A stretch of 64,000 nucleotides of DNA from CAIRDP01 sp037134895 (GTDB lineage Bacteria; Bacteroidota; Bacteroidia; Bacteroidales; FEN-979): positions 62,001-126,000 of the forward strand of contig JBAXLI010000001.1 of the NCBI GenBank assembly GCA_037134895.1. The letters are read 5' to 3'. A program made the translations under genes and the position numbers. The notes beneath the pieces are model-generated. The model was not told the DNA's origin and did not search any database. It saw nothing but the letters and a program-made list of their open reading frames with translations. Below, in pieces: positions 1 through 8,392 of the stretch (the first letter of the stretch is position 1; each line of letters opens with the position of its first letter).

Positions 1-114
1 TTCGTTATTCAGAAAATATTCCCTTGATGCATTGGCAATTTCAATAAAAGAGGTCAGACAAGTATTGTAAATAAATAGTATCTCCTCACTGCGATCATAT
101 CTTGCAGATGTCAT
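1..114 (-). CDS. Partial CDS, 5' end of an unknown protein
   Basis: An open frame of 38 codons runs from an ATG at 114 to the left edge without a stop. The visible protein begins MTSARYDRSEEILF. A purine-rich stretch (GGGAGA) lies about 10 bases before the start. It follows the stop of the FG-GAP gene by 33 bases on the same strand, so it could be cotranscribed with it. The fragment is too short to recognise a family. The call rests only on the open frame and a plausible start, so it is tentative. Confidence 0.4.
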   Translation of the reverse strand, partial: MTSARYDRSEEILFIYNTCLTSFIEIANASREYFLNNE

Positions 115-147
115 TTTTTCGAATCTCCCGGGTTAATCGTTTGGGTG

Positions 148-2445
148 TTATTTTATAAGGACCAGTTTCTCAAAATGGTCCAGGCCTCCTGTTTTGAGGC
201 AGATCAGGTAAACCCCAGAAGAAAGATGTGATATCTGCTGCCCTGATATTTTATATGAGAACGGGCCGGCAGGGATCTTCGTTTTTGGCAGCATTTCTGC
301 GATTTCCGCGCCTGTAATATTTCTGATTGTCAGCTCAATCTCAGATTCATCGTTCAGGCAGCCCGAAACAGTAAATTGTTCCCTGGCAGGATTCGGATAA
401 ACCTTAAAGGAATTTACTATCTTTTTTTCTGCTTGTCCGGTGATTATAATCTGTCCTCCTTCAAAGAGAGTATATGCACGGTTTACTTCAAGTCCTTTAA
501 AAGTTTCATACACCGGCGGATGTACAGGCCATTTCACAACAACTGAATCTATGGTGGCGGAGGTACCCAAACCGAAGTGCAGGGTATACGGATCACCCAT
601 TCGTGCTCCTCTCCCGGTATAAACTTCTCTTGTAAATTGTTGCTGGCCCGAATACACTGTTGCACGGCCTCCGAGAGCGTATGAATTCCCGCTGGTTGAT
701 CTCAGCAGCAACTTCAGATAATTGTTATTCCCCGGGAAATTATTTTTAAACATCGTGAAATACTTATTAAACTGTCCGGTGATCAGATCGAGCTTCCCAT
801 CATTGTTATAATCGAACATCAGGGCATCCTCACCGGTATTGAAATACTGGCTAGGCAGGTAGTATTGGGTTTTCAGTTCGAACTTGTGATCGGGTTTCTG
901 AACGTACAAATCGGAATACCGACAGTTATAAAAATTCGTGATATAGAAGTCGAGCAAACCGTCATTGTTTACATCTCCGAAAACTGCGCCTGCATGTGTC
1001 TCTTCAAATTCAATATCATCATCAATGGAAGGAGGGCCTATTAGGTCGGTGAAGTTATAATCAGGGGGGCCGCTGCTCTGATAGATAGTTGTACCTCTGT
1101 GGTCATATAAAACAACATAGGCCGGGTGGGCAAACTGCGGCAAAAGAAGGTCCATATCGCCATCATTATCATAATCGGCCCAGGCCACTCCTGTTCCGTG
1201 ATTTGACCCGGTGGCGTTGGAATCTATCCCTTTGGCGGCAACAATATTTGCGAAATTCAGGTTGCCGTTATTTTGCCAGAATTCATCCCGTTCGAGGTAA
1301 TAGTTTGTCACATAGAGATCAACCAGTCCGTCATCATTGTAATCGACAAACTGCGAGGCCCGTGTGCGCTTGAGGTTCTGGCCGGTTGTTGGATACAAGG
1401 TTGTCGTGATATCCGTCAGGGTAAAGTCCTTATTGTTCAGATACAGGTAATTTGGAAGGGCATTGGGATACGTCTTCCACAGGCGGCCGATAAAGAGATC
1501 AGGATATTTGTCGTTGTTAATATCGGCGACGCTGAATGTTTGGGTGCCATCATAGCCATAACTGGCATTGGAGGTGGCAGCAGTGAATGGAGTAAAGGTC
1601 TCGTCACCGTTATTCCTGTAAATTATGATGGAATCAATGAGCACATACACAATGTCGAGCAAGCCGTCATTGTTCATATCGGCAAATGCGCTGGCATAAG
1701 GATTTCCTGAAATACCTGCAGATGCCGTGATATCAATAAAATTCCCATGGTCATTCTTATACAGCAGATTACGGCGGATGAAATCGTCCCAGCCATCATT
1801 GTTGAAATCACCAACCGAAGCACCCCTGTTTGAGTAAGCGTCGGAAAGAATGCCGGAAGCTGCAGTATAATCTTCAAAATAGGAGGGGGCAGGAAGAGTT
1901 TCGTAGTCGATGATGACATCGATTTTAAAAGCATTCGGTTTATATGACAGAGCTCCTGCAGATGATTCGAGGTATTCGTAATAGAAATCACCGCCAGATG
2001 ATCCTGCAAGGCAGAAGGCGGGGTAAGCAACATTATCGGATGCAAGTTTGGCAGCGTTCTGGAAACTGTCGATCCAGACAAAAAACTGGTTGTTGTCGAG
2101 ATGAACCGGTGCAGGCAGTGTCACGGAAATCACTTCGTCGCCGGAAGTAGTTTTCTGTAACGTAACAGGGGTGGTTAAATCTTGTTTGAGGTCCGGAACA
2201 ATATTACCGCCTTCGTGCCCGTAAAGATGCAAAGTAGCTGATCCGGCGGGATTATCACCGCCGAGAGTTACACGGAGTGATAGTATGTTGCCCGGCTGAG
2301 GGAGCATAAACCGGGCGATCTGAACAGGATAGGTTGGAAAGTAAATGCTGGGGCTCCCCGGGGTATAATGCCGGAGTGTATCGATCGAAGCATAAGAGGG
2401 GAAGAATAATACAGTCAGAAACAGAAACAGAAATGATTTTTTCAT
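148..2445 (-). CDS. FG-GAP/ASPIC-UnbV (CRTAC1-like) protein with T9SS type A sorting domain
   Basis: A 765-residue exported protein. The N-terminus (MKKSFLFLFLTVLFFPSYA) is a signal peptide. The middle, about residues 200-570, holds seven FG-GAP/VCBS-type repeats, each with a calcium-loop-like DxNxDGxxD core (for example DFNNDGWDD, DMNNDGLLD, DYDNDGDMD), expected to fold as an integrin-like beta-propeller. An ASPIC/UnbV-like segment follows at about 590-665 (GGRATVYSG, HFGLGTS, VVKWP). The last 80 residues contain YPNPAREQF and end in a GVYLICLK-type strand, the T9SS cargo signal, so the protein is probably exported through the outer membrane and surface-bound or released. Substrate unknown. 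A -7 promoter box and an inverted repeat lie just upstream. Confidence 0.9.
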   Translation of the reverse strand: MKKSFLFLFLTVLFFPSYASIDTLRHYTPGSPSIYFPTYPVQIARFMLPQPGNILSLRVTLGGDNPAGSATLHLYGHEGGNIVPDLKQDLTTPVTLQKTTSGDEVISVTLPAPVHLDNNQFFVWIDSFQNAAKLASDNVAYPAFCLAGSSGGDFYYEYLESSAGALSYKPNAFKIDVIIDYETLPAPSYFEDYTAASGILSDAYSNRGASVGDFNNDGWDDFIRRNLLYKNDHGNFIDITASAGISGNPYASAFADMNNDGLLDIVYVLIDSIIIYRNNGDETFTPFTAATSNASYGYDGTQTFSVADINNDKYPDLFIGRLWKTYPNALPNYLYLNNKDFTLTDITTTLYPTTGQNLKRTRASQFVDYNDDGLVDLYVTNYYLERDEFWQNNGNLNFANIVAAKGIDSNATGSNHGTGVAWADYDNDGDMDLLLPQFAHPAYVVLYDHRGTTIYQSSGPPDYNFTDLIGPPSIDDDIEFEETHAGAVFGDVNNDGLLDFYITNFYNCRYSDLYVQKPDHKFELKTQYYLPSQYFNTGEDALMFDYNNDGKLDLITGQFNKYFTMFKNNFPGNNNYLKLLLRSTSGNSYALGGRATVYSGQQQFTREVYTGRGARMGDPYTLHFGLGTSATIDSVVVKWPVHPPVYETFKGLEVNRAYTLFEGGQIIITGQAEKKIVNSFKVYPNPAREQFTVSGCLNDESEIELTIRNITGAEIAEMLPKTKIPAGPFSYKISGQQISHLSSGVYLICLKTGGLDHFEKLVLIK

Positions 2446-2463
2446 GGCTTTATGCTATTATAA

Positions 2464-2484
2464 GGATCAATTGTACATTGATCC
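2464..2484 (-). promoter_or_regulatory. Perfect inverted repeat in the leader of the FG-GAP gene
   Basis: GGATCAA and TTGATCC form a perfect 7-bp inverted repeat around a 7-base centre (TTGTACA), 20-40 bases before the start codon at 2445 and immediately downstream of a -7-like box. It could be an operator or a hairpin at the 5' end of the mRNA. Function inferred only. Confidence 0.45.
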
Positions 2485-2492
2485 AATCTGCA

Positions 2493-2500
2493 CAAAAGTA
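2493..2500 (-). promoter_or_regulatory. Putative -7 promoter element (TACTTTTG)
   Basis: On the minus strand the bases read TACTTTTG, an exact match to the Bacteroidota -7 consensus TAnnTTTG, 47 bases before the FG-GAP gene start. No clear -33 TTTG was found at the usual spacing, so confidence is moderate. Confidence 0.4.
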
Positions 2501-2531
2501 TGGATACCGATATTCGTGGAATTGTAAAAAT

Positions 2532-3380
2532 TTAACCCTCACCGAGAAATATCCAGTTTATTTTACCCTCGAAACTGGAATTGAGTTTTTTGAAAAATTC
2601 TTTCGGGGTATAACCGGTAAGGACTTTAAAATCCTTGATCATGTGAGACTGATCAAAATAATGGGAAAAGTAGGTAATGTCAGTGAGGTTGTCTTTTTTG
2701 TTTTCACCGGCCTTTTGTTTGAGGGCATTCCTGAAACGAACTATTTTTCTGAAATCAGAGGGAGTTTTACCAAGATGTTGTTCAAAATGTTTGATCAGGG
2801 TTTTTTGAGAGATCTTATGCTTTCGGGCTATTTCGGCGATGGTCATTTCCTTATCGTTCGGAAGCAGCATGTCGTTGAGTGCCTGGTATAAAAATGGATG
2901 GCTTACACCTTTAAGTTTACTGATCCAATAGGCTTCCATTGCAGCAATTTTTTTCTCATCGGCTTCTGTCTGCATCACCGATCTCATCTCTTGTTGAAAA
3001 TCGGTAAAGGGCTGAAAGTTATTATCCAGGGTGTTATTTTTGGCATAATAGCTTATTGGATGATCTAAAAATGCATTAAGGCCCAGTGGTTTAAAACATA
3101 TGGTAATTTCTTTGGCAGCTCCGGAATATTCAATCAGCAAGGGATGTAAATATCTTACTGCAAGGCCCGACACCAGAATGTTATCCGCATTATAATCTAC
3201 TGTGACTGTATTCCCTTTGGTTTTAATCATTGCATTCCGGTTAATCGAAACCATGGAATAAATGTTGGGAAAGGTCAGGTAAGCAATGGTTTCCTCATCC
3301 GCAGACTTGGTTAAAATATAAAAGTATTCGATGAAGTTCTGCAATATGAGGTTTTGGGGCCGGTATAATTTGATATTCAT
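2532..3380 (-). CDS. AraC-family transcriptional regulator
   Basis: A 282-residue protein with a C-terminal AraC/XylS-type double helix-turn-helix at about residues 165-270. The first helix pair contains MTIAEIARKHKISQKTLIKHF; the second ends in the family signature GYTPKEFFKK. The N-terminal half resembles the sensor region of Bacteroidota AraC-like proteins that start with a cupin-like fold. It lies 45 bases downstream of the OmpA-like gene on the same strand and probably shares its promoter at 4285-4315. Target genes are unknown; the neighbouring envelope genes are the obvious candidates. Confidence 0.88.
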   Translation of the reverse strand: MNIKLYRPQNLILQNFIEYFYILTKSADEETIAYLTFPNIYSMVSINRNAMIKTKGNTVTVDYNADNILVSGLAVRYLHPLLIEYSGAAKEITICFKPLGLNAFLDHPISYYAKNNTLDNNFQPFTDFQQEMRSVMQTEADEKKIAAMEAYWISKLKGVSHPFLYQALNDMLLPNDKEMTIAEIARKHKISQKTLIKHFEQHLGKTPSDFRKIVRFRNALKQKAGENKKDNLTDITYFSHYFDQSHMIKDFKVLTGYTPKEFFKKLNSSFEGKINWIFLGEG

Positions 3381-3425
3381 TTGCAGAAGTTATCAGATCT
3401 AGGTTCGCATTTGCTCAATAAAAGC

Positions 3426-4244
3426 TTACGGCTTCTTTACGATTTCAACCCTCCTGTTTTTTGCTCTTCCTTCCTCGGTTCTGTTGTCAGCGACCGGTTT
3501 TTCCTGTCCCCAACCGGTAGATGACATTCGTTTTTGATCAATACCTTTGGCGGTCAAGGCATTCATGACCGATTTGGCCCTGTCATTTGACAATTTTTTA
3601 TTCGCTGCAGCATCACCAATGTTATCAGTATGGCCTTCGATGCTGATGTTCAGTGCCGGATCAAGCTTCATCAACTCGTAAACCTGTCCGATGATAGAAA
3701 GAGACTCATTTTTAATGGTTGATTTGCCTGTGTCGAAAAGGATGTTGAGGGCAATGAAGCCATCCTTATTCAGTGCATCCAGCATATCATTTGCGGTAAT
3801 ATCCTGTTTCATGGCTTCTATTTCGAGTATATTCAGAATAATATCGCTGTTGTTGGTTGCGGCGACTTTAATTTTATATTCTTTTCCGTTTTTATTCAGT
3901 TCATAACATCCCAGCCCGTTATCTTCATATACTTTCCTGCCACCGATTTTCATGATTGCATCAGCGTAATTTTTTATGATCTGAAAATAACTTGGTTCAG
4001 TTTTTCCTGATTCAAGGTTAAATACATACCATGCATAGGTGAGATTTCCTTCAACTTTTACCTCCTGCCCCTTGCTGTCATAAAAATCCAGCTGGTTATA
4101 ATTGTGGGTACATTCAGAAATATAATATCCCGGCATGCGTGTTAGCAACGGATGGTCTTTACATCCTTCGGCATCCTCTTGCGCAAAACCATTTGCAATG
4201 GCGGTCATACTCAGTAAAAATAAAAGAAACAGGTTATTTCTCAT
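3426..4244 (-). CDS. OmpA-family outer membrane protein
   Basis: A 272-residue protein with a signal peptide (MRNNLFLLFLLSMTAIANGFAQ) and a C-terminal OmpA-like peptidoglycan-binding domain at about residues 160-270, shown by ISIEGHTDNIG, the LSNDRAKSVMNAL helix and the closing NRRVEI. The N-terminal 150 residues have no transmembrane barrel pattern I recognise; the layout matches periplasmic or lipoprotein-like OmpA proteins of Bacteroidota whose N-terminal part reads DHPLLTRMPGYYI. It should tether the outer membrane to peptidoglycan by binding diaminopimelate. First gene of a likely two-gene unit with the AraC regulator. Confidence 0.9.
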   Translation of the reverse strand: MRNNLFLLFLLSMTAIANGFAQEDAEGCKDHPLLTRMPGYYISECTHNYNQLDFYDSKGQEVKVEGNLTYAWYVFNLESGKTEPSYFQIIKNYADAIMKIGGRKVYEDNGLGCYELNKNGKEYKIKVAATNNSDIILNILEIEAMKQDITANDMLDALNKDGFIALNILFDTGKSTIKNESLSIIGQVYELMKLDPALNISIEGHTDNIGDAAANKKLSNDRAKSVMNALTAKGIDQKRMSSTGWGQEKPVADNRTEEGRAKNRRVEIVKKP

Positions 4245-4284
4245 ATGAAATTTTTTTAGTGTCTGTCTGCAGATTTTAATTCGT

Positions 4285-4315
4285 CAAAAATAGCATAAAT
4301 AGCATTCTGTTCAAT
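4285..4315 (-). promoter_or_regulatory. Promoter of the OmpA-AraC unit
   Basis: On the minus strand ATTG (4312-4315) is followed after 19 bases by TATTTTTG (4285-4292), an exact TAnnTTTG -7 box at correct spacing to a TTG-type -33 box. Transcription would start near 4278, giving a leader of about 35 bases. The same ATTG-N19-TATTTTTG arrangement precedes the FGE-fold gene at 16307. Confidence 0.6.
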
Positions 4316-4398
4316 TGACAAATTCAATGTTGATAACCATGATTTCTGACTTGCCTGCTGTGCGGATCGGAGTTCCCCAGCCCTGGATACCTGAGGGA

Positions 4399-4866
4399 TC
4401 AGGGATTCACTGCACCATTGAACTTCCCATTATCAATTTCCGGATGCCTGATCTTTCCTCCGGTTGTCCCTGTCTGGAAAGCCAGGAAAAGAGAAAGTAA
4501 AGCGAGGATTAGAATCGTGAGGATGAATTTTCTCAGAATGAGAGGATTTTTCCTTGAAAACCAAAGGGCTGCAATGGCAAGGGCAGAAATTGAAGCCAGG
4601 GTGTAAAAGAAGACATAACCCCATGTTTCATGGTATTCGATAGCATCGTTGCTAATGCCCGGGTAGGTTTTAACAATCTCCCCGGTGCCGTCACCAGTAA
4701 GTATTGCCAAAGCAGATAATAATCCAGTGAGGATATAGAACCAGCAAGCCAGTTTTTCAATTTCAGGGTTTTTCCTGTAGAGGGCGATGAGGGTAACGAA
4801 GATGGCAAAACCCAGTCCGACAATCGACAGATGATTGACCATCAGGTGTAAATGAGCAGTGTTCAT
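4399..4866 (-). CDS. Small four-helix membrane protein
   Basis: A 155-residue protein with four hydrophobic segments at about residues 12-29, 40-58, 83-103 and 113-133. It begins MNTAHLHLMVNHLSIVGLGF, an N-terminus seen in a family of Bacteroidota membrane proteins of unknown role related in layout to DUF2231; histidines at the helix ends (HLHLMVNH, YHETWG) could bind haem or metal, which is inference. It stands alone between the OmpA promoter and a leader that holds a strong hairpin. Function not assigned. Confidence 0.75.
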   Translation of the reverse strand: MNTAHLHLMVNHLSIVGLGFAIFVTLIALYRKNPEIEKLACWFYILTGLLSALAILTGDGTGEIVKTYPGISNDAIEYHETWGYVFFYTLASISALAIAALWFSRKNPLILRKFILTILILALLSLFLAFQTGTTGGKIRHPEIDNGKFNGAVNP

Positions 4867-4885
4867 AATGTTTTATTTGTTTGAA

Positions 4886-4905
4886 TCCCGGAAAAGATTC
4901 CGGGA
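4886..4905 (-). promoter_or_regulatory. Perfect 8-bp inverted repeat in a leader
   Basis: TCCCGGAA and TTCCGGGA form a perfect 8-bp stem with a 4-base loop, 20 bases upstream of the start codon of the small membrane protein at 4866. A weak -7-like TACTTTTA lies just beyond. It may be a repressor site or a translational hairpin; no T-run follows, so it is not an obvious terminator. Confidence 0.45.
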
Positions 4906-5099
4906 ATTTACTTTCTGTAAAAGTAATATTTTACAGGGGAATAACCATGAATTTGCCTGGTACAGCCTGCCGCAGCCAAATCTTTTAATATGATCACTGT
5001 TCAATTAAGTACAGTTACACTTACTTAATTTGTCACAACACAAACCCTGAAAAATGCAACATATGCTTATTTTCGCTTCATATACCTTTCATTCAGATA

Positions 5100-5107
5100 T
5101 AAATTTG
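5100..5107 (+). promoter_or_regulatory. Putative -7 promoter element (TAAATTTG)
   Basis: TAAATTTG matches TAnnTTTG exactly, 25 bases before the start of the LamG-LruC lipoprotein gene. The tetramer 20 bases upstream is CTTC, a weak -33. Confidence 0.4.
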
Positions 5108-5131
5108 TTATGATTATAAAAAGCATTTGCC

Positions 5132-7063
5132 ATGAAGACCATCGGATATTTTACTCAGCCCAATACAGTTAAAACACTTCTGATATGCACTGTTCTGATG
5201 TTCACCTTTTCAGCCTGCAGGAAAAATTTTGATGTCAAAGCCCCCAAGGATAATCAGAAGTCAATGAATTCCCTCGTTATCCCTGATAATTTCCAGTGGA
5301 AAATGACCACTGTTTATAGCTTTAAAATCAGTGGACAAGGGAATCAGATAATTGAGATCAAGTCGGATGACGGCAAAATTCTCCTCCATAAAAGTGCCAT
5401 CGAGAAAGGTAAAACAGAGGCTGCTATATCTCTCAGCCTGCCTGCCTATATGGCTCAAGTACTTGTGAACGGGAGGAAAGTCATCCTGGGTCCCGGGATT
5501 ATCAATGTTTCAATTAACTTTTTAAAGAGTATTCTCAGCTCCGACAACAAAGCGATAGACCTCGACGGGACCGACGACGATGTTAATATTGGAAACCATT
5601 CTGACTTTAATCCGGGTACCGGGCCTTTTACCTGTGAAGCCTGGGTTAATACCACTGAAAGGTCCCCTGATCCATGGGCACGTAAAATCGTTTCCAAGGG
5701 ACTTGATTATGGCATTTATATCGATCCTGCCAACGGTAAAGTTTGCGGGTATATAAATAATGTCTCGACTGCATCATCCATGACCAGTATTGACGACGGC
5801 AATTGGCACCATGTTGCTTTCAAAAGAAGCGGCACCACTATTAAAATATACATTGACGGTGTTGCAGAAAGAGAAGAGACCAATCCGGCTTATGGAGTCA
5901 ATCTGAACACCAGCGCCGATTTCAAGATCGGGGCCATGCATGAAGGTGCAGCAACAAACTCACACTGGCATGGAAAAATAGATGAAGTAAGATGCTGGAA
6001 CACGGCAAGAACAACTGCTGAGATCCATGATAATTATGACAAAAAGGTTGACGGCAGTCATCCCAATCTTCGCGGCAGCTGGGATTGTGATGAAGATTCT
6101 CCTTCGGCAGGCCATATAAAAGACAGGTCGGCACATGGTCATGACGGAGAATGCGAACATGGTTGCACACCGGTGCCAACTCCATTGCCCTGCCTTGATT
6201 CCGATGGGGACGGGGTTCCCGATATCTCGGATGATTATCCGAATGATCCTCTGAGAGCCTTCAATAACTACTATCCCGCAGTAGGGGAAGGAACTCTTGC
6301 CTATGAAGACCTCTGGCCATGGAAAGGAGATTACGACTGCAATGATCTTATTCTTGGCTACAGGTTTAAAACCGTAACCAATGCAGGAAATAAAGTCGTG
6401 GAGATCATAGGAACATTTGTGGTCCGTGCAGCAGGAGCCGGAATGGACAATGGCTTTGCCTTCCAGCTTCCTGATGCTGCAGCCTCCCTGTTGACGAACC
6501 TTCACGTAAGCGGATTTGACCCTGCCGGCAACCTGTTTGCTTTGAACGGAACAACACACCTCGAATCCGGTCAAACCAAGCCGGTGATTGCAGTCTTTGG
6601 TAACGCCCACAACTATATGCCAGGTCTTGCCAATACCATCACGGGCAGCACTTATTATCCCCCGTATACGCTAAGCGTAACAATGACGGTCCCTGCGAAT
6701 TCATATACGGCTTCCGATTTCAGTATACATACCTGGAATCCTTTCATGATCAGCAACCAGGACAGGGGCCGTGAGATCCACCTGATCAACCATCCCCCCA
6801 CTGATCTTGCAAACATGGGCCTGCTTGGCAGCAATGAAGATGCTTCGGTACCAGTCAGCATGAAATTCTATATGACTTCCACTAAACTTCCCTGGGCTCT
6901 TGATTTCCCGGAAAGTTTCGATTATCCTACTGAATATGCACCAATCAACCTGGCGTATCTGCACTTTGTAGAATGGGCTGAATCAGGAGGTGTTGCTAAA
7001 ACCGACTGGTATAAAAGTATTTCATCCGGATATCGTAACCCAGCCCTGATATACACACATTGA
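5132..7063 (+). CDS. LamG- and LruC-domain lipoprotein
   Basis: A 643-residue lipoprotein: the signal peptide ends in a lipobox FSAC with the lipidated Cys at residue 29. About residues 140-300 form a LamG/concanavalin-like domain (AIDLDGTDDDVNIG, NWHHVAFKRSG, IYIDGV, GKIDEVRCWN). A calcium-type linker DSDGDGVPDISDDYP leads into the C-terminal LruC domain (about 355-643), recognisable from the run DLWPWKGDYDCNDLILGY and the ending FVEWAESGG. LruC was first described in Leptospira and is common in Bacteroidota surface proteins; its ligand is not known. Probably a surface-exposed binding lipoprotein. Monocistronic, with a -7 box close to the start. Confidence 0.88.
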   Translation: MKTIGYFTQPNTVKTLLICTVLMFTFSACRKNFDVKAPKDNQKSMNSLVIPDNFQWKMTTVYSFKISGQGNQIIEIKSDDGKILLHKSAIEKGKTEAAISLSLPAYMAQVLVNGRKVILGPGIINVSINFLKSILSSDNKAIDLDGTDDDVNIGNHSDFNPGTGPFTCEAWVNTTERSPDPWARKIVSKGLDYGIYIDPANGKVCGYINNVSTASSMTSIDDGNWHHVAFKRSGTTIKIYIDGVAEREETNPAYGVNLNTSADFKIGAMHEGAATNSHWHGKIDEVRCWNTARTTAEIHDNYDKKVDGSHPNLRGSWDCDEDSPSAGHIKDRSAHGHDGECEHGCTPVPTPLPCLDSDGDGVPDISDDYPNDPLRAFNNYYPAVGEGTLAYEDLWPWKGDYDCNDLILGYRFKTVTNAGNKVVEIIGTFVVRAAGAGMDNGFAFQLPDAAASLLTNLHVSGFDPAGNLFALNGTTHLESGQTKPVIAVFGNAHNYMPGLANTITGSTYYPPYTLSVTMTVPANSYTASDFSIHTWNPFMISNQDRGREIHLINHPPTDLANMGLLGSNEDASVPVSMKFYMTSTKLPWALDFPESFDYPTEYAPINLAYLHFVEWAESGGVAKTDWYKSISSGYRNPALIYTH

Positions 7064-7129
7064 TTTCAAGGGGAAGTTCAGCATTTTTCATGAGCATAAT
7101 CCTGTAGGAAATGTCCAGGGAATTTTAGT

Positions 7130-7161
7130 GTTGATCCAGCATAAGATTTTCATTACCTTTG
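7130..7161 (+). promoter_or_regulatory. Promoter of the STAS-domain gene
   Basis: GTTG (7130-7133) and TACCTTTG (7154-7161) are separated by 20 bases, matching the Bacteroidota -33/-7 layout. Transcription would start near 7168 and leave a leader of about 37 bases before the ATG at 7205. Confidence 0.55.
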
Positions 7162-7204
7162 ATCCCTTTAGGTTTTGATTACGGATTAATAACAGAAATA
7201 GCTC

Positions 7205-8302
7205 ATGGAAATTATTACAGATTTTACTACCCGCTGCATTAAGCCAAAAGGCAGGCTTGACGCCAACAGCAGTTATGATCTTGACCGGGCGCTTATGGCG
7301 TTTACCGAGATAGCGCAGGATCTTGTTATCGACCTTTCGGAATGTCCTTATGTCTCAAGTGCCGGAATCAGGATACTGTTAAAAACAAAAAAGAAACTTC
7401 AACCGGGGCTGAACGAGCTTTACCTTGCAGGAGTGGCCCCAGATGTATTCAGGGTATTTGAGATAGCCGGGCTCGACAGTATTTTTCGTTTCGAAATCAG
7501 TGTTGAAGCGGCTCTGGCGCAGGTAGAATCGGGCAGACAAAAAAAGAAGGGGATTACCGAAATAGATCTCGGACATCATAAGCTGGTATATCATCCCATA
7601 GGTGATGATAATATCAGAGGACAGTGTATTAATTCCAAAAAAATCGTCAGTTTCGAAGATCTCGGCTATGCAATTGGTTTCGGATCTTTTTCCGAGGCTG
7701 AGGAAAATCTCTCAGGATGTACAGATTTCTTTGCTTCAACGAAGAAAGGAGTTGGCTTCATTCCTCCTGAGACATCAGGGGATCCCGACTTCAGAATTGT
7801 TTTAAATCCCGAGAAGGCAGATACATTGGTATGCGAGGTTCTTTCATTCGGACAGAGGCCTTCCGGTGTAATGAAACTAAGCAGTCCCGGTATACTTACT
7901 TTCAGCCAGATCAATGAAGCTGTTGACAGTTTGACAGGAAAGATTTTTTTACCTGGTTCAGCAATCCTCAGGATAGTCGCAAACTTCGATAAAAACGCAC
8001 CATCGGTAAGTGTGTTTATTGCAAATGATGGAGCCCTCTCTGATGTTATCAGTAAGGCAGGCCTGAATCAGTTAGCCGGCCTGTTTGACGGCAAAAACAG
8101 CAAGAATGCCTTTATCGGGATGAGGTTATTATTATCATCACTGGAAATACCTTCGAAAGACATGGCCCCCGAAGAGATCCTGAGGCACAACCTGACTTTT
8201 GAGAATCTCCTGGCAGTCAAGCCATTCAGCATTGGCAATTTCCTTGAAAACCCGGTGATCTGGCTGTTTGCCGCCGGCAGTTTTATAACAGGCGGAAAGT
8301 AA
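7205..8302 (+). CDS. STAS-domain protein with an unassigned C-terminal domain
   Basis: A 365-residue protein. Residues 1-108 match a STAS domain of the anti-sigma-factor antagonist type: LVIDLSECPYVSSAGIRIL carries the usual phosphorylatable serine just before the AGI turn, and the fold elements GRLDANSS and FEIAGLDSIF fit. A basic linker (GRQKKKG) leads to about 250 residues that I do not recognise, with a soluble alpha/beta character and a closing hydrophobic stretch (NPVIWLFAAGSF). No kinase, phosphatase or sigma factor of the SpoIIAB/SpoIIE type lies beside it; the ECF system downstream is on the other strand and uses FecR. Stand-alone gene with its own promoter. Role in partner switching is inferred from the STAS domain only. 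Confidence 0.75.
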   Translation: MEIITDFTTRCIKPKGRLDANSSYDLDRALMAFTEIAQDLVIDLSECPYVSSAGIRILLKTKKKLQPGLNELYLAGVAPDVFRVFEIAGLDSIFRFEISVEAALAQVESGRQKKKGITEIDLGHHKLVYHPIGDDNIRGQCINSKKIVSFEDLGYAIGFGSFSEAEENLSGCTDFFASTKKGVGFIPPETSGDPDFRIVLNPEKADTLVCEVLSFGQRPSGVMKLSSPGILTFSQINEAVDSLTGKIFLPGSAILRIVANFDKNAPSVSVFIANDGALSDVISKAGLNQLAGLFDGKNSKNAFIGMRLLLSSLEIPSKDMAPEEILRHNLTFENLLAVKPFSIGNFLENPVIWLFAAGSFITGGK

Positions 8303-8323
8303 TGCCTCTGCTACGCAAGGGCT

Positions 8324-8387
8324 GACAAGGGAACAGGGTAACAGGGTGACAGGGTAGCAAAGTAACAAAGTTACAGGGTGACAAGTG
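8324..8387. repeat. Octamer micro-tandem array (AACAGGGT-type)
   Basis: Eight imperfect 8-bp units in register, including AACAGGGT, AACAGGGT, GACAGGGT, AGCAAAGT, AACAAAGT and TACAGGGT. It fills most of the space between two convergent genes. The unit differs by one base from the reverse complement of the array at 29284-29307. Confidence 0.8.
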
Positions 8388-8392
8388 AGGGG

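Noticed and set aside
2334..2891. Plus-strand open frame of 185 codons
   Set aside because: It lies antisense across the ends of the FG-GAP and AraC genes, both well supported on the minus strand, and its protein resembles no family.
5960..6610. Minus-strand open frame of 216 codons
   Set aside because: Shadow of the LamG-LruC gene, whose domains are unmistakable on the plus strand.
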